From Eublepharis macularius (lineage: Eukaryota; Chordata; Lepidosauria; Squamata; Eublepharidae): 64,000 nucleotides of DNA. The notes beneath the pieces were generated by a model. That model searched no databases, was not told the DNA's origin, and worked only from the letters and a program-made list of their open reading frames with translations. The translations under genes were made by a program, and so were the position numbers. Of this stretch, positions 33,781 to 49,120 are shown piece after piece. Position 1 is the first letter of the stretch; every line of letters starts with the position of its first letter. The stretch spans positions 96,333,689-96,397,688 of the forward strand of contig NC_072793.1 of the NCBI RefSeq assembly GCF_028583425.1, read 5' to 3'.

Positions 33781-36700
33781 TGCTGCCTTAGCTATAGATA
33801 TGATCTTGCAACAAGGATTTGCTGATAAATACCACTAGGAGAGAACCACCCCAATAACCCCTAGTAGCTTCACACTGTTTAAAGCATTTATTTACCCAAT
33901 TTCACGTGCTATAATGATTTGAAATTAATAAGCAATCCCAGATTTTTTAACATTAAGTACAACATTAATAATTAGTATCCAGGCAGCAAGATGTCTTGCC
34001 TGACTGAATCATTTACCACTCTACATGAAATGCAGTCTTTTTTCCTCTCCAACCATTCCAAGTTAATTTCAACAATTCTTCAATTATGCTTCAGTTTAAA
34101 AGCAGGGCATTAAAATTCTGTGACTGAATAACCAGCAAACAATGCTTTAAAGTACCTTTTGGTGTATTTCTCAAATAATGCTTGAATAATTCATCTACCT
34201 TGGAAAACCAAAAATAAATTCTGCCCACCACTAGAATCTATTCATACTTGCCATGCAATATTATTTTCTTTCTGTTTGATTTTCTAAAAGTTTGACAAAA
34301 AGAAAAACTATCACAGGGGTTATCTTGGCCACCATCAACATCTCTCCCCTAGACTCATATAGAAGAGCAAAACTTGTGTGAAAAAATGCAACCATGTTGG
34401 CCAAAATCTTGTAGGAATATATTTAACACACTAGCAATACTAGAAGAACGAGAAACTGTTATATATCTTAAATTAGTGGATTACAACCATCATAAACTAA
34501 GATTTCAATCTAGCATTGTTAGAATCCTTTTTCATCTAGAGAATACTCTCAAGGCCAAAACATCCTTACACACAAGGACATATGCCTATTATCTATGTGG
34601 AAATACAACAACTCATGATGGAAACACCTTTTTATATGGAACATGATTTACTCCTAATAGGCAAAAAGCTACTGCCTCACACAAAATTCACCTAGGTGGC
34701 TGAATATCCACAGGAGAAAATTCCACAAATTAGCAGCTCATATGCTGGATCCTAGGATAGAATTGGAGATTACAGGATGTAACAAACCTTGCTGAACGTC
34801 GGCTAATCTGGACGTGGCCTGGATCGGAGACATCCTGAGCACCCCCTTCCCAGTATAAGCTACCTTTACTGGTGCAATAAGAGAAAAATAGGATGTAAAT
34901 GTAATATAGGCATGTGTGCAGGGCAGAAGCCAGAGTTTATCAATTGATCTAGCACAATTCATTACCAATTTAAAGCTTAAATAGATTAAAATGCATTATG
35001 TATCTATTTGGTTTTCCTAAGTAACCCTGCTAATTTACTATGTAGCATTTCATAATCTAGATGGACTTTCTCTCCTTTTAAAAATACTATGTGGTTACAC
35101 ATTGTTCCTGTCTCTCAATTATTTTGTTTTAAAAGGGGGAAATGCAAGGTTAAACTAAGATCAGAACACAGTTCACAGAGCCAACCATTATTATCCTCAG
35201 CACTACGTCAAAGAAAATCTATTGGTCCACTTTGATGAACTACTGAACACATTAGCAAATCTAGGCCTCAAAACAAATAAACCTTACATTCTACGTCATT
35301 GCCACAGAAATTGCTTACACAGTTCAGAAGCTATTTTATTCCTCGATTTATGCAAGGAAACAAGATAGATTGAAATTCTCTCATAACAAATATTATCTCA
35401 CAGAATCAAAGAGTCCGTTCAAAGCGCAGCTACAGGTCTTACCAAGTCACAACTTACCAAATGCTATTTGCAAAATGGAGATAAAAATTCCGCAACTCCT
35501 AACCACACTCAGTATAGTGAGCATGTAACATTACTGACACACAGTCTTTGATACTTCAAGACTAAAAATAACTTCATATCCTATATTTACTACCTAAAAA
35601 GACATTCCCTGAAATCATTTAGGCATACTTCCAAATAAGTCTCCTTAGAACTGATTACTGTTCTGTATTACTGTACAGAACAAAAAGTACCAGATGCTAC
35701 CAATCTTTCTAGATACAGCAAACAGTCTTTATTCCTGCAGCTTTGTATTCATCTAAATAAGAGACATCTACTTTTCATTCCTTCCTGCCACTTCCTCCCC
35801 TGCTCTTTACAGACTGTAAAATAAAAGTAACTTCCCTATTCCTGTTGCCAACATTTCTCCCCTAGTCCCTTCTTTTTGAGTTTACTACACCCGACAAGCT
35901 AAACTCAGTTATTAAGGTGCTGCAAAGCACTATTTCAAATTTCAAAGACTGAATCGATAATCACTTCCCGTGGAAATGTACACTGAAGAATGTAACACAG
36001 GGAACAGCTATCTGAAGGTCTGAAAATCTGTTTAGAGAACAAAATATAAGAACCGTGATGTCAGAATATTAAGTAGATCATGCTTTGAAGACTCTTGCAT
36101 CTAATGAACATTTTATTCAGGCTCAAAACTTCACTAAGAGTTATAGAAATCAAAGTGTTTGGGGAGGCAAAGGTATACATTGTATGAGTTGGGAACAAAA
36201 TTTGCTATTGAACTAGCAGATGAGAGGACACTATATCAGTGCATGTCAATTCCACACAGCTGTTGTCCTGCACCATACCCATCCTTCCTCTTCTACTAGG
36301 CCTCCCCCATGTAAAATACCCTGCTACCTCAGCAGAAAAGAACATGTGAAGATTTCTTTAGCATAACAAAATCAAGCCAATAATTCACTCCATTTTGGGG
36401 GGATGATTCCTCAAATCCAGCTAAAGTTGCCATGTTTAATATAGGACAGTGCTCTCGTGGGTGAAACTATATCCATCCAAAACACTTTTAACTTGCAATG
36501 CATTTGTAACATAAAAATAATCTTGAGAATGGTCAAAGAAATGTCCACATGACAAATGACCCAAAAACAGTACAAGAAATTGAGTGCTTCTGGTTTGCTT
36601 TTACTTCTCCCAACTTGTGCAATGATGAATTTTCTTTAAAAAGGGAAGAGGAGAACAAAGTTGCATAAAAGTAACATCACCAAGCACCGCAGGAAACTAC

Positions 36701-36804
36701 AGGCACCATTATTGCTGCTAACAGAGGAACAGCACAGACACCTAGTTACATCTTTGTAGGGAGAGTGGAAAGACATGAAAGATTCATGACAAGAAAGATT
36801 CGCA
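33781..36804. other. Intronic sequence without recognisable features
   Basis: AT-rich DNA. No exon, RNA gene or well-bounded repeat is recognised. Confidence 0.5.
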
Positions 36805-36888
36805 GCACAATCCTAAGCAGAGTTACTTCAGTCTAAGATCACTGAACTCAGTGGGCTTAGACTGGTGTAACTCTGTTTAGGATTGCAC
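36805..36888. mobile_element. Foldback MITE-like element, copy 1
   Basis: The arms GCACAATCCTAAGCAGAGTT and AACTCTGTTTAGGATTGCAC are inverted over about 33 bases, around a centre that is itself palindromic (CACTGAACTCAGTG). It lies about 1 kb inside the intron from exon 1. Confidence 0.8.
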
Positions 36889-37008
36889 CGTCAGTCATTA
36901 AAATGCCAGTTAACAGAAGTTGTCATGTTAACAGGGTGCAAACACTATTTTCAATTGCTATTATGGTGACTACTCACTCCACTAGCAGCCTCTGCTTACT
37001 TGCAATTT

Positions 37009-37092
37009 AGCAGTACAATCCTAAACGTTAAAGCCTTCTAAGCAGACCGACTTCAATTGACTTAAAGGGATGCAACTCTGTTTAGGACTGCC
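37009..37092. mobile_element. Foldback MITE-like element, copy 2
   Basis: A diverged copy of the element at 36805-36888: left end CAGTACAATCCTAAACG, centre GACTTCAATTGACTTAAAG, right end CAACTCTGTTTAGGACTGCC. Confidence 0.7.
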
Positions 37093-37737
37093 TTGTAGAT
37101 TGCTCTTCCTAACACCACAATCAATACTACAGGACGGAAAGTGGGAGGATTAAGATTTCAAGGCTATAGATGATACGGGAGAAAAGGATCATGAAGAATT
37201 TTGGAGAAATGGGGGGAAGGGGGAGGATGTCGAGGCATTCCAGAGATTCACTTCGTTTGTTGAAATAAACAGCTGACTACTAGAAGTGGAAAGCTAAATT
37301 AGGGAAGTGAATGGGAGAAGAAGACCAGTTGTAATGCTCATTCAAGAGATATGATTATAACCAGCAAAAGGGTTACCGGAAGAGTTGAAAAGCTTTAGGA
37401 AATGGCCGACCCCCTCCCTTTCTAACCCCCTTGAATAAACGGATGAACCTTCTGGTCAATAGTTACTTCAGACTACTTAGACTGGACTAAATCTTGCCTC
37501 CGCTAGAGGAGTCGGGCAGAGACAGGGGCGTGGCGCCCTGAGGGAGAAAGAGACTCACGGAGGCAAATTGAGTCCTGAAGCTCAGCCAAAGGCGCCGGGC
37601 AGAGAACGGTCCGGGAAGCCCCAGCAGTGCGCGGGAGGGGGCAGTCGGGGGCTCTGCGGAACTGGAGCGGATGACAGGATCTGAACACGTACGCGGGAGT
37701 GCGGGTCGAGGGCTGCTACCCGAGGAACGTTTACGAG

Positions 37738-37790
37738 GGAGTAAGCCCCCTCGCACTCAGCGGAGCTTACTCCCGAGTAAACATTCCCGC
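37738..37790. repeat. GC-rich relative of the foldback repeat inside the CpG island
   Basis: AGTAAGCCCCCTCGCACTCA then GCGGAGCTTACTCCCGAGTA follows the consensus theme of the widespread 'agtaagcccca...ctcagtgggacttactcc' repeat. It lies about 65 bases inside intron 1 from the splice donor. Confidence 0.5.
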
Positions 37791-37796
37791 GGTTCA

Positions 37797-40514
<2,718 letters not shown>

Positions 40515-41158
40515 TGATTAATATAACAGCTTCTAAATCAATGATGCTTCACATGGTAACACATACAAACGAAGAAGCCCTGTTCTTGCTCATCCGAACA
40601 GGGTCTCTTGCAGGTGCCAGCCTGCACATGGGCAAAATCAACAGCAGCCCGTACACGGGATTTCTCTGTGGCAGCCCCTACCCTGTGGAACAACCTGCCT
40701 AAGGAGGTCAGGAGAGCACCCATGCTCCTGACTTTCCTCAAACAATGCAAAACTGAATGATTCAAAAAGGCTTTTTACTCAGATAGGAAGGCGGTATTGT
40801 AGGGAAGGGGTCTCAGATGTTTCACTGGTGAGTTGGGGACCATGGACTTCACCACTGTGTTGGCTTACATATTATCTGTTGCTTTAAATATGTGCTCCTA
40901 TATACTACCTATGCTTCATGTTGTCTAATGATTGTCTGTTTCAGCAGTTCTTCAACTCCGTATTGGATCTTTGCTGATACTGTGTCTTTGTAAACTTGTA
41001 TTTGTTTGCCCTGTAGCATTGTTTATGGAAATGTCCTTGACACTGTGTGGAAGTGCCTGCCCTTGTTCTTGCTACTGATTGTACTAATATCACACTATGT
41101 AATCCACCCTGAGTCTCAGTGAGAAAGGTGGACTATTAATTAAATAAATAAATAAACC
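40515..41158 (+). mobile_element. LINE family A 3'-end fragment
   Basis: A degraded RT C-terminus (about 40660-40760, 'ctgtggaacaacctgcctaaggaggtc...caatgcaaaactgaa') is followed by the family A 3' UTR (TCAACTCCGTATTGGATC, GAGTCTCAGTGAGAAAGG), ending in an AAATAAATAAAT tail. It aligns with the inverse complement of 58840-59480 and of the 22-24 kb copy. Confidence 0.8.
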
Positions 41159-42714
41159 TCTGAAGCAAAACAACAGAAGTGGAGAGGAGAAAGGGCAACA
41201 CAGAATTGCTCCTGTCTCTCAAATGTTCAGTATTTACACCTTGGTGATTAAAGGCTATTAAAAAAAAACAGTTCTCTTCCATCAGTGAGTGAAGACATTT
41301 TTTATTTCTTTATTTCCATCAGTGACTTTTGTTAACCTTTCTCCCAGTGTACCTATCAGTTTGTTTTATTGTTTTAAATATGTACTTATTTATTTGGGTA
41401 TTAAATGCTGTTTTAATGTTTGCCATGCTGGAGACCCTGAGCTAGGCGGACATATGGCATAGAAATATTGAAATAAATAGCAGTTGGCAACCCAGTTATA
41501 AACAGATGCACATAAGTAAGTTTTTGCATCTTGCTAGCGTTAGGCCCTGTTCTCCTACATATGTAAAACAGGCCTTCTGTTATGGAGCCCTCCCTATAGA
41601 ACTCACTTTTAATAGAGAACTGCCTTTTCCATGTTTCGTTTTCATTAGCTGCTGGAGACCTTCCTTTAATAGAATTCCTTCCCTTCATCTATGAAGGCTG
41701 CTCCAGGGTTTTACATTTTGAATGACTGATTCTTTTAGCGAGATGGTAATACACAGGTAGTTAAATTGTAATAATACAGGTATATCTAGTCCATCACAGT
41801 CCTAGTATTTGCTCACAGAAGATTCCAATAGGTTCGGTACAGTCCTGTCTTTCAGTCTCCCCTGCTTTCATGATTGATTCTGCAGGCGATATGATAGGAC
41901 CATTGGGGAGAAAGGAGACCTATGCTCACATCTTCCCTATTTCATCAGGCTTTCCCTTTATGCTTGTTGGAAGTTGCTCATGCTTCACAGCATGCACAAC
42001 ATGTTTCAAGGCTAGAAGAAAGATTAGATAGGGATATAGAAAGTGCACAGAGACCTCCCATTCTCTCTAACAATCTGGTGGTGGTGACTTGTGTGTGTGT
42101 ATGTGTATTTATATGAGGAGGGGAAGGGATCTAATGAGCCTGTGGGAATACTCCCAATGCAGGTGAGGTGGACAGGATTGTATTCACTGGTTGTTAATGT
42201 TGTGATTATAAATAATTCAATGAAAGCAATATCATTTTATTGAATTGGTTATTTATTGTATCATTTTAATTATCTGGTTTTTATGTTATATAGCCCTCCC
42301 TTCCTTACCCACAAATCTCAGAATGTCTGAATCAGCCTGTGATAGAAACAGCAGAAAGCCCCAGATAGGCAGCAGGGTTAGTCACGCCTGTATGTTTGGC
42401 AGCAATTAGATACTGCATTTCCTGTCTGGGAAAGTGGTAAGGAAGTTGTTCAGAGACGCTTTAATCTGGTTGGTGCAGAGTTGCCACCTTTTTCTTGCCA
42501 GGACTCATTTTCAACAGCTGCTTAACTGGTAGAAATGAAATAGGTACAACTCTCCCCAACATGCAAAAACAGTGATGAAGAAACCATTTTGCTTTGAATT
42601 TCTGCAATCACATAGTTGCTTAAGGTACAAAAAGTATGACAAACAATGCAATAATCCAAAACTAGTTTTTGTTAACAAGGAGTTTACTTGTAAAGTAGAA
42701 ATGAAAGGTTATGT
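41159..42714. other. Upstream sequence; possible short LINE 3' tail at 41330-41480
   Basis: The wording 'gagaccctgagctaggcggacatatggcatagaaatattgaaataaa' looks like a LINE 3' terminus. The remainder is unrecognised. Confidence 0.35.
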
Positions 42715-42960
42715 TCATATTTATTTAAAACATTTATATGCTACCTTTCCACCCAAAATAGGGTCCCCAGTGAGGTGAACAACAGATTTTACACCATTAA
42801 AATAATATTTTAAATGCATATATGAATACAATAAAAACATACATTTAAACAAAAACTCACACAAACAGGGAGGAGGGCCAATAAGAGTTTACTGTGGGTA
42901 CGCCAAACAAAACGAAAAAGCCTTCATCCACTGGCAGAAGACAATGACAAGAGATAATAT
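42715..42960 (-). mobile_element. LINE family B 3'-end fragment
   Basis: It shares the UTR wording of the LINE at 54.35-54.6 kb: 'tatatgctacctttccacccaaaatagggtccccagtgaggtg' and, further on, 'gccttcatccactggcagaagaca'. Confidence 0.6.
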
Positions 42961-45900
42961 GATATAAATTTAATGTGGCATAATTTCATTCCTGCCTATT
43001 CAAGTATATAATTCTGCATTAACAATGCATCACTGTAGAGTGGATACCCCTATACTAGTCTTTCCCTTACTTAATTTTTGGAGAAGAAGGTCAGTGCTTT
43101 TACTAAATATTTTTACCCATAGCTGTTTCTAGCCTAAAGCATTTATCAAGTACAAGCTTCAGCTCTCAGTAATAATAAAAAGGTGTTTATTCATTGCAGC
43201 TGTAGAAAATACCAACAGTAACCACAAAAAGAGATATTCTACTTCTTATACCAAGTTGGTACTCAAGCTCTAGACTGCTTTCATCTACTGAGTGATCGCA
43301 GATTGTAAATTTTCATCACTAACACTAAATATTTTATATGGGGCTCATTTTTGTTCCTGTACTAATTTATTAAATCTCCAAAGTGTTGGTCAAGAATAGC
43401 CTTAATTTCATCCAGATGTTTCCGTGTAATATTTATCACAGACAGTTTTACCTGCTTCAGATGGATAGATACATACTAATATACAAGGCTGAAGTAAATT
43501 TAGATTGTGAAATAAGTGTCAAGAATTTAAAGTAAATTTATGCTAGTTTCAGAAATAGGAAGAGGAGCTAACCATAATATCTCAGCCCTTCCTCTAGGTA
43601 TAACCATATCAGCTATATTCCTTGTAGGGTTTTGAGATAATTATGTGGAACATTTTAACATTAAGGAAAGTGCTGCAATTAAACACCTATTTCGTATGGA
43701 AGAAAAGATCCCTTTTTACCTCACAGCCATCCCCATTCACGGATCATTCTGTTGTTCTACTATTCATAACTAAGCCTTCCTGTAGTATAAGTCAAACTGA
43801 CAGAGAACTAAGGTGGGAGACTTTGGAAGTGAAAATCTAAGGTAACACTAAGATTGGCAGGGAGGAAGTATAATATAGGTCTCATAAGGGAGACAAAATG
43901 TCACTAATTATTTTTTAATGGCAATATCTTAGATTAAAGCTATTAAGTTGTCTTGGGAAATGCCTGCATTTTTGTTCTAAATAAATCACAGACTTTTCCT
44001 ATAAACACTAGCTTAGAATTTCCCGTGATGATTTCCTATTTGATAAAATATGTCAACAAGAGCTATTATTTTCTGTAATATTCTGTACATAACACTGTAT
44101 ACTTTTTTGTACAATGGCTCAGCTGGTAGATAAAATGCTATTGAACTGATGGTAAATGTAGGATTCTATAATGAAATCATGTGTAATCCCTCATAAAAAC
44201 ATGGCTGAAGGGTGGAATATAGTTTCATGTGTTTAAATAAGGACTAGATTAACATAATTATTCATTCACTAGTGTTGTGCCCCAGGCGATATTTTCATAA
44301 TTGCCAGCTCCAGAAATTAAAAAGTAGATAAGCCTTCATATAAGCAACCTGATTAGAAACAAAGAGTGTGGTCTTGTATCACATCCAGGCAAATTTTATC
44401 AATTTTGGAATAAATCCACACACATTAACCTTGCAACTAGAATCTATGTACAGCCTTTCCTGAGTATGTATACACTATGTATACAGTTTTTGTTGTTTGT
44501 GACTTTTCCTAAAATGTTTGGTGTTTTATTACACAAACGCCAATATCAGAAGCAGATTTAGAATCCAAAATGTTTGATATTTATAATAATTGCAACTTGT
44601 TCTCTTTCTCCGCACTCCCAGCACCAAATTTGCCATTCTGTTATATTTCCCACATCCAAATGCACAAAAACTCTTCCCAGGCATAGCTTGATAGTGATTT
44701 TTTAAAAGAAATCACAGTAGGTTAATAGCTGCTTATGGAAATGCTGTGCTGGTGCATTGTCTGATGGGATGAACTCTGGGAAATGTAGAAGGCTAATAGC
44801 ATTTAAAGGCCAATTCACACATGCAAAAAACAGTTCATGGATGCTTACCACGCCACTTTGTACATGCTGCTCCATATTGTATATGTGAAGAAGTCTGGTA
44901 TGGTTCTTACATTTTTCACCACACAACTGCACCCCCTTTTAAACATTTGCATTAACATTATAAATATTGTCATGCTCCCAATGTATGTTTCTGAGTCAGT
45001 AAAGAACAAAATCAGAGAGATTCCTATTTGTTTGTTTTGCTTTGCTCTTGTACATTATTGTTTTATCCTCACCCCCTAGCTTTGTTATACGTGCCTGCAC
45101 TAGAAGTTTTCCACTGGTAGATATGCTGGAAGTTTGAGAACTAAGCAAATTAAGATAACATTTTTTGACAGAAAAGATAAGAAGTTGGTGGTAGCCAGAG
45201 ATGCCACCATGTAGCTGTCAAAAAGAAAAAAGAATGAAGACACATACTACGTCTAGAGTGGACATTGCAAGGGAGGGAGACATTCTTCAATGACAACAGA
45301 TGGATATTGTAGTATGATAAATGACTTAGTCTGCGGCCAAGTCTGTTCCTGTCCTTTGCTACATCAATTTTGAGGTAGTTTTCTTAAAGTGTAGACTCAG
45401 GCAGTGTCTGCTGGAATACAACAGAATACATTGCTTTTTAGACAGAAGAGTGTTTGCAGATTTTGGGCAGGAGACTGCTTTTGGAGCAGGTGCACCTCTC
45501 TTATCACTATCATTCCCCATTGTTGTGATAATTTTGATGTCTAAGTGAGTTTGTGTGACTTGTACAAAATATTGATAATGGTGCCCTGTGAGTGAACAAG
45601 AGTAAGAACAAGTAATCCGTTCTAAGCACAGACAGACTGTTCCACATTCAGAAGAAATTTCCTATAATGCAAGAGACCAGTAAGAGATTATACAGCTTTT
45701 TCATTTCCCTTGCATTCAGTGAGAAAGGCAAGAAAGAATTCAAAAAATCAACTCAATTCCAAACAACGCCAGACCTTTGCCACTGCAGCTGCTAAACATA
45801 TATGTTGAGTAGATGAACATAAATGAACAGGTTATAATCAGCTGTATATTTAATTTAGAAACATAAGTCTCAATCTTGCTTGCTGATAGACAGTGTCCAA

Positions 45901-47395
45901 ATTAATCTCAAAGACCACAGTCCAGCCCAGAGTAAAGAACATTGATTACACTATCGGATCTTATCATCTAGTTAAAAGAAACAGTAGTAAGAAAATAAAG
46001 TGGAGAACTAAAGAAACTTGAAGTAGAGCAGAAATAAACTGAAATTTTTATCTTATCAAAAATTAAGCCTCAGTTCTAAAATATTGATGAACATAAAAAT
46101 GTACTGGATCCTATTGACTTCCAAAGGCTTAACTGCCAAGATTAATAGATATTAAAATAAGGAGGACTGTGTGCTGCTGTTCTATCCAAACCCATGAAAC
46201 ATCTGCAGCACTAGCTGTTCTGCTCTCATCTTTCCCCAACTTAGCAACAACAGCATTTCTGTATATAATAGTACTGCCAAATGCAATATTCTCCACGCTG
46301 GTACCATAATCAGACAGTGAGTGAAAGGATTTGTACCATCTAAATAAAGTCTGAGAAGTCTGAGCTGTCTCCATAAATTACGGTAAAAGTGCAGTGTTTT
46401 TATGCTAGTCTCTTCTTGATTATCCCAAGATGGTAGAAAGGAAAAACTAGCAACAGATAGTATTGAAACCCTTCAGAGTCGTGTTCTGAGACATTGGTGC
46501 CAGTCTGGCATTTGCTGCTTTCCCATTTCTTTGTGATGCATTTACAGAAGTGTTGCTCAGCAGGTTGACAATCACATGTGGCTCTTCTGAAACCATTCCC
46601 TGATGCGGCACCTGCCCTATGTTTCAGAAAATGGGCAAGGACCTTGCTTTATGGAGCTTTTGATTGGCAATTGGCTCCCACGTGAAACAGCTGCTTCTGG
46701 AGGCATGGATAAGTCATGAGCCTCCCTGAGGTGCAGGCCTCACAGCAGGGGTGAAGAAAATGTGACTCTCTTGGTTGATGGTAATTGCAACTGTGGCTCT
46801 CCGTGACCCACAGATTTAGTACCACTGGTGTACAGAAAACGTTTGGTGCTGGAAAGTTTCTCAGGCATGAAAACAGGAAGAAAAAAACCGTTTGCAAATC
46901 AGGAAAAAAGGATCTGCATTTTATCATTCAAAAGAATCTTTATTTTATTGACAATTCTCTTCTTTTACTGCAGTTTCTCTAAGCTATAACATTATGTGCT
47001 CCTCCTATGTAATCACTGCTTCCCAGATTAAAACCACCTTTTCTTGCTACATGAAACCTGCTGTTTACAGTTTGTGTTGCTGTCTCCAAAACCATTCACA
47101 AGTGTTTACTGCAGGCACTTCAGACCACTGGGGCAAAATCATGTCCTGAGCATCACAGCATGAATGTTGCAAATAGCCATGTTGGCCCGTTAAAAAAAAT
47201 ACAAAAGCAGTGGTAGTATAATTATATTTTAATGGCCTTTTAAACTCTAACCAGTAGTGACCGAGCATTTGAATTCCCCAGACTCTTCTTCAAGCAAAAT
47301 AATAAAATGGCTCATTCTGGTTTTGAGATGGTGGGATTCTAGCATGTCCTGAATCAGCTTTTTTCCATCTGCCCCTTCTCTTTTATCTACCTATA
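42961..47395. other. Upstream sequence without recognisable features
   Basis: AT-rich DNA. A possible old dispersed repeat lies at about 46560-46830. No exons or RNA genes are recognised. Confidence 0.5.
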
Positions 47396-47794
47396 TCTGT
47401 ATATATAAAGACAAGCTTACTGATTGACTCATCAACGCCCAGCCCAATCCCTGGTCCTAGAAACGTGAAATATGGGGGAAATGTTCCTTTCATGATGTAG
47501 AGGCTCACTAAGAAAGGATTTTAAGACATTCGCCCCCTAAGGGGGTAAAAAGGGGTAAAATGTGTTTTCCCATAGGGATACAGCTTCCCTGTGTGGCTGG
47601 CAGGCTTCTCCTCCCCCCACCAACTGCCAACTTGGCCACTCTTGTCTGAGGTCATTTGCATATGTAGCCTGATTGGTCCTCACTCCAACGTTCTAAACAG
47701 TATGCAGTTGTATTGTCGAAGGCTTTCACGGCCGGAGAACGATGGTTGTTGTGGGTTTTCCGGGCTGTATTGCCGTGGTCTTGGCATTGTAGTT

Positions 47795-47835
47795 CCTGAC
47801 GTTTCGCCAGCAGCTGTGGCTGGCATCTTCAGAGG
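47795..47835 (-). ncRNA. Hammerhead-like motif (family 1), left arm of palindrome
   Basis: Identical in layout to the motif at 22353-22393: CCU, CUGAAGA, stem GCCAG/CUGGC, GAAA, CGUC, AGG. All core bases are retained. Confidence 0.75.
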
Positions 47836-47906
47836 TGTAGCACAAAAAGACAGAGATCTCTCAGTGACACTGTGACACTGAGAGATCTCTGTCTTTTGGT
47901 GCTACA

Positions 47907-47947
47907 CCTCTGAAGATGCCAGCCACAGCTGCTGGCGAAACGTCAGG
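47907..47947 (+). ncRNA. Hammerhead-like motif (family 1), right arm of palindrome
   Basis: The mirror copy of 47795-47835 on the opposite strand, with all core bases retained. Confidence 0.75.
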
Positions 47948-48540
47948 AACTACAATGCCAAGACCTCGGCAATACAGCCCGGAAAACCCACAACAAACAC
48001 AGTATGCAGTTGCTGTTGAGAGTCATTGAATGTGTCCTGAGGTAAAAATACACCTCTCAGTCTTCCCCTCTAGGGTTGCCAATCTCCCTGCGCAGCCTGG
48101 CTTTCCTATGTGGCTGGCAGGCTCATGCCTGCTCACACCCTCCCCCTCTCTGATGGGTCAGCTGTGAAACTCTGTGTTCTGAGGTAAAAATCAGGTAAAG
48201 GAAACTGCAGATAGTTGAAGAAAGACAGTACAAGACTCCTGGATAGGGATTTTATATAAACATCAGAATAGCAACTGATTTAAATGTTCATGGGGAGATG
48301 GTACGCGACCTTTCTAGGGGCCATTTAAATGTGAACCTCTCACATGAACCTGCTGAAGTGTCCACCACACCACCCCTCCCTCAGTCCAACTTCACCTCAC
48401 ACCTATTGCAGCCATCACCTCTTACTTTTGCCAAGAAGCCTTCTGGCAGATATCATGCAAGATACACCAATGCTAAAAGGAGGAAGCAACTTAGAGATGT
48501 GTCAAAGAAATATGCACATCTTACTGCTGTGGTGCACTGA

Positions 48541-48630
48541 GAAGCAGTGGCCAAGTACCAGCAAGATCACCCCGAGGTGCACAGAGCGGTAGAGTCTCTC
48601 TATGAGCAAAGCAATCCTGGAAGATGAGTA
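48541..48630 (+). pseudogene. Helitron Rep-region fragment
   Basis: In frame it reads EAVAKYQQDHPEVHRAVESL then YEQSNPGR and a stop, a repeat-rich motif typical of the region upstream of the Helitron Rep domain. The preceding frame (48298-48540) ends RKQLRDVSKKYAHLTAVVH and is separated from it by a single stop. Confidence 0.6.
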
Positions 48631-48702
48631 GAGAGTCGATCATTTCCATGGAAGATCAAGGCTCAGTCAGGCATGGCATATGATCCTTTGCTACCTCCAA
48701 GC

Positions 48703-48843
48703 TGCCTCTTAACCTCATTCATGCAGAAACACCCCTGATCAGCATCTCAAAACAAAGCAACATGACCCAAGTGCTGTGGAACTGTAAGCTCATTGTTTGG
48801 GATGAGAGCACCATGGTGCTTAAGGGGTGTTTTGAGGCACCTC
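48703..48843 (+). pseudogene. Helitron Pif1-type helicase fragment
   Basis: The frame reads LPLNLIHAETP, SISKQSNMTQVL and CKLIVWDESTM. VWDES is the Walker B (DE-containing) box of Pif1-like Helitron helicases, which unwind DNA for rolling-circle transposition. The fragment is cut off after about 47 codons by an unrelated duplicated block. Confidence 0.75.
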
Positions 48844-48994
48844 AGGCCAACTCCACCTCACACCTCTTGCAGCCATTACCTCTTACTGCCTCCAAGAAAG
48901 CTCCTGGCAGACATTGTGCAAGATGCACTGACACTAAAAGGAAGAAGCAACTTAGAGATGTGGCAAAGAAATATGCACATCGTTTGACTTGAGG

Positions 48995-49120
48995 GAGGAC
49001 TGTTTCTCACATGGGCAGTTCTATGTGGCCTGCTCCAGAGTGAGCTCACCCAGCAGCCTGTTGATCCTAGCACCTGAGGAGAAAACCAACAATGTGATCT
49101 ACAAAGAGGTCTTTCAGTAG
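48995..49120 (+). pseudogene. Helitron helicase C-terminus with its natural stop
   Basis: An open frame of 41 codons plus TAG (49118-49120) reads FSHGQFYVACSRVSSPSSLL, ILAPEEKTNN and VIYKEVFQ. YVACSRV corresponds to helicase motif VI and VIYKEVFQ is the usual Helitron protein end. It has no ATG of its own, and is the 3' end of a deleted gene. Confidence 0.8.

Larger units (their letters stand above)
47711..47998. mobile_element. Palindromic PLE terminal-repeat pair with 14-bp target duplication
   Basis: Two PLE terminal repeats face each other head to head. The arms are nearly perfect inverse complements around a short centre at about 47866-47880. The pair is flanked by the identical 14-mer ACAGTATGCAGTTG (47697-47710 and 47999-48012). 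The left arm extends about 35 bases further out than the right. It contains no coding sequence. Confidence 0.92.
48374..48988 (+). repeat. Direct duplication of about 150 bases within the Helitron remnant
   Basis: Blocks 48377-48530 and 48842-48988 are diverged direct repeats. Both encode a TSHLLQP...KK..GR..AR..KQLRDV.KKYAH pattern. They flank the Rep and helicase fragments. Confidence 0.75.

Noticed and set aside
34770..34870. Possible 5S rRNA-derived SINE fragment (GTGGCCTGGATCGGAGAC)
   Set aside because: The resemblance to the 5S internal promoter region needs an 11-base deletion and several mismatches, too weak to call.
46560..46830. Possible dispersed repeat ('gtgactctcttggttgatggtaattgcaactgtggctct')
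   Set aside because: It faintly resembles a known amniote repeat theme, but has no second copy in the window and no clear ends.
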